60,705 nt of DNA. Origin: an uncultured Oscillospiraceae bacterium. GTDB lineage: Bacteria; Bacillota; Clostridia; Oscillospirales; Oscillospiraceae. Below are positions 1-9,700 of the stretch, in pieces. Below the pieces are notes generated by a model. The model worked only from the letters and a program-made list of their open reading frames with translations, did no database searches and was not told the origin of the DNA. The DNA lies in NCBI GenBank assembly GCA_944387625.1, contig CALXFQ010000002.1, positions 1-60,705 of the forward strand. Direction: 5' to 3'. The number at the start of each line of letters is the position of its first letter. Within the stretch, counting starts at the first letter, position 1. The position numbers were made by a program, and so were the translations under genes.

Positions 1-13
1 GAACAGCTTGTTA

Positions 14-42
14 AGTCTACCACAATCAAGCCCCTTTGTCAA
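14..42 (-). promoter_or_regulatory. Strong vegetative promoter reading out of the left edge
   Basis: On the minus strand TTGACA (37-42) is followed by a 17-nt spacer and TAGACT (14-19), with an A-rich stretch upstream. Both hexamers are close to the sigma-A consensus. It fires leftward, so the gene it serves lies outside the window. Confidence 0.55.
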
Positions 43-161
43 GAACTTTTTTCATTTCTTTTCGGGCTTTTTTGTGGCCTGTCGCCGCCAGCGGCGTTGA
101 CTTTGTGTATTATATTCCCCGGCCTTCCAAATGTCAAGCTTTTTTTACAAATTCGCAAAAA

Positions 162-189
162 TTTCGGGGCCTCTTTCAAGGCCCCGAAA
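162..189 (-). terminator. Intrinsic terminator of hpf
   Basis: Perfect stem TTTCGGGGCC/GGCCCCGAAA with an 8-nt loop. Read on the minus strand it is followed by a T-rich tail. It sits 12 nt past the hpf stop codon. Positions 43-161 hold no gene that I can support. Confidence 0.8.
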
Positions 190-200
190 AAGCAGTTGCA

Positions 201-740
201 TCAGGTATCGGCGTCCACGATCAGGCCGTAGTCACCGTCGCCCCGGCGGTATACCACCGCGAAGGCGCCATCGCTGTCCTCATCCCGGAAAGCGAAGAAG
301 CTGTGGCCCAGCAGGTTCATCTGCAGCACGGCCTCTTCCCGGCGCATGGGGCTCATACGGAACTGCTTGACCCGGACGATCCGCAGATCGTCCTCCGCCT
401 CCTCCGGGGCGAAGGAGGTCTCCTCTACCGTGCGGGAAAAGGCATCCTGGCGGAGCCGACGGGCCAGACGGGTCTTGTTCTTCCGGATCTGGCCTTCGAT
501 GGTGCCCACCGCCGCATCGATGGAGGCGAACATATCCGAGGTGCTCTCACTAGCCCGGAACCAGGTGCCGGCGCCACGGACGGTCAGCTCCACATTGTTC
601 CGATTTTTCTCTACAGAAAAGACTACCAGCGCCTGCGCGTCCTCCTCAAAGAAACGGGCCAGCTTCATCACCTTTTTCTCGGCGTAAGCATGGACGTTTT
701 CAGGCAGCTTCACTTTCTTCTCACTATACTGGAATTTCAT
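201..740 (-). CDS. hpf: Ribosome hibernation promoting factor, long form (HPF/RaiA family)
   Basis: 179 aa. The N-terminal half (about 1-105) is the RaiA/S30AE fold, beginning MKFQYSEKKVKLPENV. The C-terminal 55 residues are the dimerisation domain of long-form HPF (LLGHSFFAFRDEDSDGAFAVVYRR). Long HPF binds 70S ribosomes and pairs them into inactive 100S dimers in slow growth. The start at 740 is chosen because AAGGAG lies 8-12 nt upstream; an in-frame upstream extension to 815 would run through the promoter. Single-gene unit with its own promoter and terminator. Confidence 0.93.
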   Translation of the reverse strand: MKFQYSEKKVKLPENVHAYAEKKVMKLARFFEEDAQALVVFSVEKNRNNVELTVRGAGTWFRASESTSDMFASIDAAVGTIEGQIRKNKTRLARRLRQDAFSRTVEETSFAPEEAEDDLRIVRVKQFRMSPMRREEAVLQMNLLGHSFFAFRDEDSDGAFAVVYRRGDGDYGLIVDADT

Positions 741-786
741 GTGCGGCAGCTCCTTTCTTGTTTGCCGGCTGTTCCGGCTCGGTGAT

Positions 787-815
787 ATTATACCATATCT
801 ATGCTCGTAAAGCAA
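787..815 (-). promoter_or_regulatory. Promoter of hpf
   Basis: TTGCTT (810-815), 17-nt spacer, then TATAAT (787-792) preceded by TGG, an extended -10 context. It lies about 50 nt upstream of the hpf start and overlaps the space just after the DUF4364 stop codon. Confidence 0.7.
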
Positions 816-818
816 GGA

Positions 819-1355
819 TCAGACTTCATCTTCTTCTTCCAAAAGCACCGTCATCACCATGTCATACACATCTTCGGCCTTGTTCTCAAAGAGCTTGCTC
901 AGCCGCAGGGCCTGACGCTGGTCCGGGGCTACCAGCTCCAGCTTCATCAGGCTGCCCATGGTGTCGTAAAGCTCCATGACCACCGTCTGGTCGCCCCCCT
1001 CCCGGGGCTGGATATGGGTCTTGACGAAGCTGCTGCGGCGGATCTGGCGGTTGAACCGGGCCACCGCATTCTCCGCCCGCTGCTTGACGGTGTAGGCGAT
1101 GGAGTCGGCAGTCAGTTCCCCATCATGACGGCCCTTTTCCGTGATCTCATATTTCTGGCCCTCCAGCTCCCGCAGATGGCCGGACTTGACCAGCTCGGGG
1201 ATGGCGGTACAAACATCGAAATAACTGAGGCAATCGTCCTGGAAACTGACCTCGTAGATCTCCTGCACCGTCATGGGGTATTGGGAACGGGCAGTTACAT
1301 ATAAGATCAGGACCTTCACATCCATCATATCGTGGATAAAACCAAGTCTTTGCAT
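819..1355 (-). CDS. DUF4364 family protein (winged-helix-like regulator)
   Basis: 178 aa. The opening LGFIHDMMDVKVLILYV and the following helix-turn-helix-like segment (YFDVCTAIPELVKSGHLREL) are typical of the DUF4364 family of Clostridia. The family is small, cytoplasmic and thought to bind DNA, but no target is established. I chose the ATG at 1355 because AGAGGTG lies 6 nt upstream; a GTG at 1364 would overlap that ribosome-binding site. The C-terminus is acidic (EEEDEV). It is divergent from the dipicolinate genes and codirectional with hpf. Confidence 0.85.
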   Translation of the reverse strand: MQRLGFIHDMMDVKVLILYVTARSQYPMTVQEIYEVSFQDDCLSYFDVCTAIPELVKSGHLRELEGQKYEITEKGRHDGELTADSIAYTVKQRAENAVARFNRQIRRSSFVKTHIQPREGGDQTVVMELYDTMGSLMKLELVAPDQRQALRLSKLFENKAEDVYDMVMTVLLEEEDEV

Positions 1356-1375
1356 ATGCTTCACCTCTTGATAAT

Positions 1376-1404
1376 ATCATACAATAAACGCCTCAAAATA
1401 TCAA
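1376..1404 (-). promoter_or_regulatory. Promoter of the DUF4364 gene
   Basis: TTGATA (1399-1404), 17-nt spacer, TATGAT (1376-1381) on the minus strand, about 20 nt ahead of the start codon. It abuts the upstream region of the divergent dpaA gene. Confidence 0.7.
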
Positions 1405-1406
1405 GC

Positions 1407-1433
1407 ACTCCCAGGAGCGGCGCTTCATATTCT
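1407..1433 (+). promoter_or_regulatory. Possible sigma-K/sigma-E type promoter of dpaAB
   Basis: AC (1407-1408), 17-nt spacer, CATATTCT (1426-1433). This resembles the mother-cell sigma-K pattern (AC, then CATA), which is what a dipicolinate operon should have, and no sigma-A promoter is evident. The leader would be very short, so support is weak. Confidence 0.3.
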
Positions 1434-1453
1434 GGCCTGAAAGGATGATGACC

Positions 1454-2194
1454 ATGGATCAATGGATCTTTTACGCCGCAGGCGCCTCCCCTGCCCTTCC
1501 CTGGGCGGTGACGGCGCTGGAGGAGCGGGGCATCCGATTTGCCCAGTCCCCGGACAGGACCGTGACCCATCTGCTGGTCCCGGCGCCCTGCCGGGAGGAT
1601 CTGCGCCAGGTGATGAAGGAGCTGTCCCTGGATGTGGCGGTGGTAGGAGGCGCCCTGGATCAGCCGGCCTTTGGGGGCTACCCATGCTATGACCTGCTGA
1701 AAGACCCGTTCTACTTAGCGAAAAACGCCCAGATCACCGCCCACTGCGCCGTGCAGCTGGCCATGGAGCAGCTGCCGGTGACCTTGGATGGCTGCCCGGT
1801 GCTCCTGCTGGGCTGGGGCCGGATCGGTAAATGCCTGTCAAGGCTCCTTCGGGATCTGGGAGCGGAGGTAACGGTAGCCGCCCGGAAAGCGGAAGACCGC
1901 GCTCTGGCGGCGGCGTTGGGCTTTGAAACGGCGGACATCCATGACTTGGATGCCGTTCTTGGAAAGCCCCGGCTGATCTGCAACACGGTACCGGCAGCGG
2001 TGCTGGACCGGCGGCACGCAGCGCTGTGCGCCCAGGGATGTTTGAAGCTGGACCTGGCCTCCAGGCCGGGGATCGACGCCCCGGATGTGGTGGATGCCCG
2101 GGGCCTGCCGGGGCTGTATGCCCCGGAGAGCGCCGGTACGCTGATCGCCGAGACCGTGCTGCGGCTTTTGGGCGGAAAGGAGGAAGGACGTTGA
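1454..2194 (+). CDS. dpaA: Dipicolinate synthase subunit A
   Basis: 246 aa, shorter than the roughly 300 aa of Bacillus SpoVFA. With subunit B it forms dipicolinate from dihydrodipicolinate in the mother cell; dipicolinate then loads into the spore core with calcium. A Rossmann nucleotide-binding motif GWGRIG is at residues 120-125, followed by RLLRDLGAEVTVAARK, as in the family. AAGGA lies 8 nt before ATG 1454; two in-frame ATGs at 1445 and 1448 would overlap that site. It overlaps dpaB by 4 nt. Confidence 0.9.
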   Translation: MDQWIFYAAGASPALPWAVTALEERGIRFAQSPDRTVTHLLVPAPCREDLRQVMKELSLDVAVVGGALDQPAFGGYPCYDLLKDPFYLAKNAQITAHCAVQLAMEQLPVTLDGCPVLLLGWGRIGKCLSRLLRDLGAEVTVAARKAEDRALAAALGFETADIHDLDAVLGKPRLICNTVPAAVLDRRHAALCAQGCLKLDLASRPGIDAPDVVDARGLPGLYAPESAGTLIAETVLRLLGGKEEGR

Positions 2195-2751
2195 GGATCG
2201 GTTTTGCGATGTGCGGCTCTTTTTGTACCTTTGAAAAAGCCTTCCAGGCCATGGAGGAAGTGTCCAGCATCCATACGCTGACCCCCATCTTCTCCCAATG
2301 CGCCTACACCACCGACAGCCGGTTTGGCTCTGCCCAGGAGCACGTCCGACGGGCCACCCAGATCTGTGGGAAGGAACCCCTTCACACCATCGACCAGGTG
2401 GAGCCGATCGGGCCGAAAAAGCTGTTCGATGCCCTGGTGATCGCGCCGTGTACCGGCAACACCTTGGCAAAGCTGGCCCATTCGATCGCTGACGGGCCGG
2501 TGACCATGGCCGCCAAGAGCCATCTGCGGAATGGGCGGCCGGTGCTGATCGCCATATCCACCAACGACGCCCTGGCGGGAGCGGCGGAGAACATCGGCCG
2601 CCTGCTTGCCCGGAAGCACTATTTCTTCGTCCCCTTCTGCCAGGACGACCCCAAGGGAAAGCCCACCTCGGTGGTCGCCGACTTTGAAAAACTCCTTCCG
2701 GCGCTGGAAGCGGCCCTGGAGGGGCGGCAGCTCCAGCCGCTCCTTCTCTAA
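2191..2751 (+). CDS. dpaB: Dipicolinate synthase subunit B (flavoprotein family)
   Basis: 186 aa flavoprotein-like subunit. MRIGFAMCGSFCTF at the N-terminus and APCTGNTLAKLAHSIADGP in the middle are hallmarks of SpoVFB. The start is a TTG whose last two bases share the TGA stop of dpaA (TTGA overlap at 2191-2194), with AAAGGAGGA upstream, so the two subunits are translationally coupled. Presence of the pair marks the organism as a genuine spore former. Confidence 0.92.
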   Translation: MRIGFAMCGSFCTFEKAFQAMEEVSSIHTLTPIFSQCAYTTDSRFGSAQEHVRRATQICGKEPLHTIDQVEPIGPKKLFDALVIAPCTGNTLAKLAHSIADGPVTMAAKSHLRNGRPVLIAISTNDALAGAAENIGRLLARKHYFFVPFCQDDPKGKPTSVVADFEKLLPALEAALEGRQLQPLLL

Positions 2752-2764
2752 AATAATTATTGAA

Positions 2765-2796
2765 GCGGCGGCGGATATATCCGCCGCCGCCCTTTT
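2765..2796. terminator. Terminator between dpaB and the convergent protease gene
   Basis: GC-rich perfect stem (2765-2775 with 2780-2790, loop TATA) followed by CCTTTTAG on the plus strand. On the minus strand the tail is AT-rich but lacks a clean T run, so termination is probably stronger for dpaB. Confidence 0.75.
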
Positions 2797-2814
2797 AGGG
2801 AATGGGAATGAAGA

Positions 2815-3645
2815 TCACTGGATGGTCTTCTTGTTCAGCAGGGCCTTGCCCAGGACCAGGGCCGCCAGCATGACCACGCTGATCCAGAAGATCTGGGTGA
2901 TGCCGTCGTCCACAGGGCCGGTGGGCGGGACCACGCTGCCGCCGGTGGGATCGGTGAAGCTGTCCACATAGCTGTGGCCACAGTTCTTACAGGTATGGGT
3001 GGTGTAGCCGCCTTCCGTAGCGGTGGGCGGGGTGACCACGGAGTCATACTCGTGACCGGTGGCCGGGATCTGCTCCTCCTTGGTCTGACCACACGCACAG
3101 GTGTAGGTCATCACGCCGGACTGCTCACAGGTGGGCTCCTTGGTCACCTTGCCCTCGTCCCAGGTGTGGCCGTTGGCAGGGATGATCCAGGAATCCTTCT
3201 CGATCTCGGTAGTACCGGCCTCGTCGGAGAAGTACTTGCCGCAGACGGAGCAGGTGTAGTAGATGCTGTTGCCGGTCTCAGTGCAGGTAGGATCGGTGGC
3301 CTCGGTCTTCACCAGGGTGTGGCCCTTGGCCTGGATGATCCAGGAGTCCTTCTCGATCTCGGTAGTACCCTCCGCATCAGAGAAGTACTTGCCGCAGACG
3401 GAACAGGTGTAGTAGGCGCTGTTGCCGTCCTCGGTGCAGGTGGCTTCCACCGCCTCGGTCTTCACCAGGGTGTGGCCCTTGGCCTGGATGATCCAGGAGT
3501 CCTTCTCGATCTCGGTAGTACCCTCCGCATCAGAGAAGTACTTGCCGCAGGCGGAACAGGTGTAGTAAGCGCTGTTGCCGTCCTCGGTGCAGGTGGCATC
3601 GGTAGCCTGGGTCTTCACCAGGGTGTGGCCGTTGGCCTGGATGAT
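2815..3645 (-). pseudogene. C-terminal remainder of the giant protease, downstream of an in-frame TGA
   Basis: Same reading frame as the protease gene, separated from it only by the TGA at 3646-3648. It encodes three more 51-residue cysteine-containing repeats, two shorter CxxC modules (YTCACGQTKEEQIPATGHEY and HTCKNCGHSYVDSFTDPTGG) and a classic sorting signal: VPPTG, a hydrophobic helix (FWISVVMLAALVLG) and a basic tail (KALLNKK). There is no convincing ribosome-binding site for independent translation. It would be expressed only by readthrough or after loss of the stop. Confidence 0.8.
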
Positions 3646-3792
3646 TCAGGAGTCCTTCTCGATCTCGGTAGTACCGGCCTCGTCGGAGAAGTACTTGCCG
3701 CAGGCGGAACAAGTGTAGTAAGCGCTGTTGCCGTCCTCGGTGCAGGTAGCATCGATAGCCTCGGTCTTCACCAGGGTGTGGCCGGCAGGATC
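3181..3792 (-). repeat. Four tandem 153-bp (51-codon) repeats in the protease C-terminus
   Basis: The marker GATGATYCAGGA recurs at 3181, 3334, 3487 and 3640, exactly 153 bp apart. Each unit encodes CTE.GNS.YYTCS.CGKYFSD, then EGTTEIEKDSWII, then GHTLVKTEA. Copies are nearly identical, so in-frame recombination between them is possible. The 3640 copy carries the nonsense codon. Confidence 0.92.
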
Positions 3793-6700
3793 GGTGTAGG
3801 AATCGATGTAGTTGTCACCGCAGCGGCTGCAGGTATAGGTGGTGTAGCCCTGCTCGGTGCAGGTGGGATCGGTGACGGTGGCAACGTAGTCATGGCCCAG
3901 AGGATCCAGATCCACGGTCACTTGATGGGAGCCGTCTTCGCAGGTGGCCACATAGATCGCTTGGCCGCCCTCGGTACAGGTAGGCTCGGTGAGGGTGACC
4001 TGGACATCACAAGCCACAGTACGGACCTCATCGCAGCCGCAGGTGTAAACGGCGTTGCAGGAGGACATATCCTGGCTCCAGACGAACACAGGCTCACCAT
4101 AGGAGTGGATGTGGACGAAGGCCAGGCCGCTGAACAGGTCCGAACTGCCCCATCCATCCGCAGCGCCGATGCTGCCCAGCACGGTGAACAGGCCGGTGGA
4201 AGGATCAAGGGACATCATCCGATAACTCTCCCCATTGCTGGTCACGCACAGGTAGATCAGGCCCGTCAGATCGTCATAGTACATGGACTGATGGATCCCG
4301 AAACTGCCCACGCAGTAGACCGACTGGGACCGGAGAGAAGCGATCTGGGAGGCCAGGCCGGTGGCCAGATCGTAGCGGTAGATGGCGTCGTCGAAGGTGG
4401 ACAGCAGGTAGACGGTGCCGTCGCCGCCCACCGCCAGGCCACGGAAGCAGCCAGGTTCAGGCAGAGCGCCCAAATTGGTGATGGCGCCGGTCTGAAGATC
4501 GACCTCCAGCAGGAAGTCGCCGCCGATCAGTGCCGCGATCCACTCGTTCTCCTCGGCCCAGACGGAGCCAATGGCCAGCATCCGATCGTTGGCCGGATCG
4601 TACTCCATGTCCGCGATCTCGAAGAGCAGCTGTCCCTCCACCTGGCTGAAGATCGACTGGTAGTCGAACTGCAGCTCCTGGGAGATGATCTGCCGCTGCA
4701 TGGTATCCGTATCCAGGAGGAAGAAGGAATTGTCCTTGCTAAAGCCATAGACCGTATCGCCCACATTGGCGATGGCGGTGACGCCCAGCTCCTCGCCCTG
4801 GGTCAGATCGTAACCGTTGGTCTGGTCCATGCGGTTGATTATAGACCAACCCATATTGGTGGCGTTCCAGGTCAGGAAGCTGGCATCAGGATCGATCACC
4901 GTGACCTGGACCGTGGCGGTCAGCGTCTTATCTCCATAGGTGGCGGAAGCGGTGATCTGGACCTTGCCCTGGGACACGCCGGTGACCACACCGTTCTCAT
5001 CCACAGTGGCGATGGTGTCATCGCTGGAGGACCACTCCACCTGCGCGTCCAGGTGCATGGGCACGGTGGTCAGGGACAGGGCCACGGTCTGGCCGGTGGC
5101 TACCACGCTCTTGGCAGGCTCCAGGAACAGGTGGCTCAGTTCCACCTCGCCCATCTCCGGGTGATCCTGGCACAGGATGTACATCCCGCAGACCTGGGCG
5201 CCGCTGCCGCCGATCTTGCCCAGATCGTGGGCGATGCCGGTATCCGGCTCCACGATCGCCAGGCAGCTGGGGGTGCCGGAGCCGGCCCGGAACGCGGGGG
5301 TCCAGTACAGCAGGCCGTTGTCGTAGTCATAGGCAAGAGAGGCCACCAAATTGCACTTCATGCCGGTGCTGCCCACTTCCTCCACCGCCAGAGTCTTGGT
5401 GTCGATGGTATACAGCACCGCGTCGGAGAACTCGGGGATGATGCCCAGCCAGGGATTGTAGGGGCCGTCGGCAATGCTGTTCTTCATGGCATACAGCACG
5501 CCGCTGTCGGAGGCGGTGACGCTCATGAAGCCCTCCTCCAGCTGGAGGATCGGGAGGATCCGGCCATCGCTCATGTCCACCACATACAGGTCGTTGTCGT
5601 TGCTTTCGCCGCCGGAGCCTGCGATGGCGTACATGGTGCCGGTGGTGTAGTCATAGGTCATGTCATAGACGAAGGGGAAGCTCTCGCCCATGTCGTACTG
5701 CTCTATGATCTCAAAGGTATCCGCGTCCACGATCATGAACTGCCAGTTGGAGTCCCAGTCATTGGGATCGTAGCCGTAGGTATACAGCTTGCCGTCCACA
5801 TACTCGCCGCCGTAGAGCTGGTAGTCCGTCAGGCCCAGCAGGTCGGGGCTTTCCGGATCGTAGGCAGAGAAGCCGATCCAGTACTGGCCGCCGTAGGTGG
5901 CCAGGTCCGCCATCACATGGCCCACGATATCGTAAGCGCCCTGGACCACGGTGATGGTGAAGCGGAAGTCGAGCATCTCGTTGTCATCCCACAGCATGCC
6001 GACCACTTCGGTCTGGCCCACACCGGTGGCGGTGATGGTGCCGTCCTGATTGACCACGGCCACGTTCTTATCCAGGGCGATCATGGTCAGCTCCTGGTTG
6101 GTGGCGTTGAAGGGCAGAACGGTCACGTCAGGGTACACCGTCTCACCGTTCAGGATGAACATATTGTTGGCGATCACTTCGGTGACATCCACCTTCGCCA
6201 AAGCGGGCATCTCCTCTTCGGGCATATCGGTGTACATGCCCACGAACTCGAACAGCCCGGAATCGGTGGGATCGCCCAGATCCACCATCACGCCGTACTC
6301 CACATCGATCCAGCGGATGGAGGTGCCGTCGCACCAGGCCCACAGGAGCACATCGTTGGTGTGATCCCAGCACATGGACTGGACGTAGTTCAGGACGCCC
6401 AGCTCTTCCATCAGGATGATCTGATCGAACGCGCCGTCCTCATTAATCAGCTGGATCAGGTTCCCGGCGTAGTCCAGGGCATACAGGATGCCGTTATCAT
6501 CACATGCCAGGGTCATCAGGCCCAAATAGCCCTCGGCCACGGCCATGGTCTGGCCATTGCGCATATTGATGATGCAGATCTGGGACTCCTTGGTGTTGGC
6601 ATCGGTAAATACGCCGTACATCAGGCCCGTGGTATAGTCATAGGCCATGTCCATGGGGGCCGTATCCACGCCCTGCAGTTCGGTGACTTCCCCGGTGGTC

Positions 6701-9700
6701 CGATCCCAGCGGTAGAAGCCGCCGTAGGAATCGTAGCCGTAGAAGCAGCCGTCGTGGCCGTTGTAGTCACCGGCCAGGAAGTCCACAGGGGCCAGATCGT
6801 CCAGATAGTAGTCCATGGTCTGCATGTCCACATCGATCATGTAGCCATAGTAGCCATCCATGGAGAAGTAGTTATAGGCGTTGAAGTTGCCTTCCACCAG
6901 GATCGAGGTGACGGTGATGGTCTTCTCCACCCCGTCGGCATTGACGGTGACGGTGGTCTGACCCGGGCCGACGGCCAGGATGGTGCCGTCCTCCACGATC
7001 GCCACAGACTCGTCCGCGGAGGTCCAGGTCCAGTTCTGCACCTCATAGTTCCAGGGGATGGCCGCGGCGCGTACGCTGGCGGACTGGCCCACTCTCAGCA
7101 GTACATCCTCTGCAGAGATGTACAGGTCGGAGATGGACTCGGCCGCGGGGAAGGTGTAGGCGGTGTCCTCCAGGGTCAGCAGGCCCACCAGTTCGGTGGA
7201 AGCCTCATACTCCACCAGCTGGCCTTCGCTATCGTAGCCCTGGGCCAAGAAGGTGCTGGCGAAGCTGCTCCAGTCGGCGGTATCCACCACGATCATCTCG
7301 GAGGTGGTGCCGGACCAGGAGCTGCGGAAGTAGGCCCAGTAGAGCTTGCCCTGGGAGTAGGTCAGGGACTGAGCATAGTTGGAGGGCTTGACGGCCTCGC
7401 CGGCGCTGTCGTACATGACGACCGGCACTTCCTCCGTGATCTGACTGCCGTCCTCGCCGGTGGTGGTCTGCTCATACGTGACCTGGGTCAGCGCGTAGTC
7501 GTTCTCCACATCCAGGTAATACAGCTCGCTCTTGTTGTAGCGGATGGCGTAGATGGTGCCCTCTCCATCGTCGGCGATGGCCCAGGGGGCGTTGCCATAG
7601 TAGCCGTAGTACTTGACCGGGGTAAGGTCGCCGGTGAGCATATCCATGGTGTACAAGGTCACATAGGACCCATCCTTCGCCACCAGGTACATGGTCTGGG
7701 CAGCGTCATCGAAGGTCATATCCAGCACGTTGATGCCCAGGTTGGTGACCACGGTCCGATTGAACAGGCCGGGATCGAGGATGATGTAGTTGCCCAAGGA
7801 ATCCACGGCCAGGATCTTCCCGCCCACATACTCGGCGGCGTTGATGGAAGTCTGCTCCAGATAGTCGTCGGTCCACACGGAGATGTTGGTGGTCTCCTCG
7901 GCGGAGCCGGGCTTGTTCATGGAGATCCAGCCGTACACATGGTCCGAAGCGACCGCTTCGTCATAGATCCGGTAGGCATAGATCTGGGACTTGTCCATTT
8001 CCGGCAGATTGTCGCCGGCGGACTCATACTCGACCTTATAGTAGCTCTCGTTGGCGCCGTAGTCGGTCAGCGCCACGGTGAACTCGGTGCCAAGGCCGGT
8101 GATATTGAAGGCGACCATATAGGTGCCGTTATCGGTGGCCTGGAACACATCATCGAAGGCCTTGCCGTACAGGCGGGTCCCGCTGGGATTGAACAGGTAG
8201 ATGCCCGCCAGTGCGGTGACATCGGAAGCCTCCACCACCATGTAATAGGTGGTCTGGTCGGTCGTTTCGTCGGTCATCGGCAGCTCGTACACGTTCACAA
8301 GCTCCGGACCGTGGGTATCCACATAAATGGGGATCTGCATGGTATGCTCCCCACCGTCGCCATAGTCCACCTTGGCGGAGATGGTCAGCATGACCTGAGT
8401 GCCGTCGGCCAGGACCTGGCCGTTGTCATCCAGGTAGTCATACATCCCTTCGCCGTACCCGCTGTACACCCAAGGCACCACCTGACCATATCCGCTTCCG
8501 TACATGGTCTTGGAGTTGTTGATGTAGACTTCCTCATGGACCACAGTATCACCGATGGTATAGGTGAAGGTCATCTCCTTGGCGTTACGCAGGAGGGACA
8601 GGTACATATCATCGATACCGTCGATGTAGCCGTCCCCGTTGGGAGAGACCACGTTGTGGGTATCGCTGTAGGCCACGTTACCGTCCGCGTCCAGGGACGC
8701 CCCGGAATAGGGGTTGACGCCCAGCACCCAGTCGCTGCCGCCGAAGTCCGTCCACATCACATGGTAGTACTGGTGTCCTTCAGGCAGTCCGTCGGCAGGC
8801 GACACGTTCCAGAAGCTGTTGTCGTACCAGTAAGCAGAGTCGAACACCGGCGCTTCGGTCCAGTCGCCGTAGAAGCCCAGGTAGGGCATGCTCATCTCCA
8901 CTTTGCCTTCGGCGTTGGTCAGGTAGATGTAGCCTTCCACATAGCCGCCGTTGGGCCAGTAGGTGGTAAAGTAGGCGATGTCTTCCTCAGACAAGGTGAT
9001 GGTCGCGGTCACCTGGGCGGTGCCGCCCGCGGCCACGGTAACGCTCTCCTGGTCGAAGGTCACAGCGCCGCTGAGAGCGGTCTCGTACTCGGCCATGAAG
9101 TACAGGCCCATCTGCGCGTAGTCCGGATCGACCGCCTCGGACAGGATGCTGCCGTCCAGGGTGTAGGTCTTCTCTTCATCGGAGAAGTTGTGGATCTGGA
9201 AGCTGAAGCTCCAGGTGCCGGTGGTACCGTCGCCCAGCTCGGCCTTGGGCCGGCCGCCGTCCACGGTCAGGTATGCCTGGTTGGTCACCGCGTCATAGGC
9301 GTCCACCAAGCCAGCGCCCTGCTGACGGGGAGAAGCTTCCAGGCCGGTGACGCTGCTGACCACGGGAACGGCGGTGCTCATGAGCAGCGCCTCCGTCATA
9401 TCCCGCAGCTCGCCGGTGCCGGCGTCCGGGAACTTGCCCTTCAGGTACTCCATCACCAGAGCGGTAACGCCCGCCACCTGGGGAGAGGACATGGAGGTGC
9501 CGGACATGACGCCATAGCCGCCGCCGTCATAGCACGAATACACATAGCCGCCCACGCCGGTGATGTCCGGCACCAGCCCCAGGTCCGGGGACACGCCCCA
9601 GGAGGAGAAGCTGCTCATCTGGCCGCCATCCATATTGTCGGCAAAACCCATCTCCTCGGAGATGACCAGGGTCTTGGTCTGGGCCGCTTCAAGGGTATGG

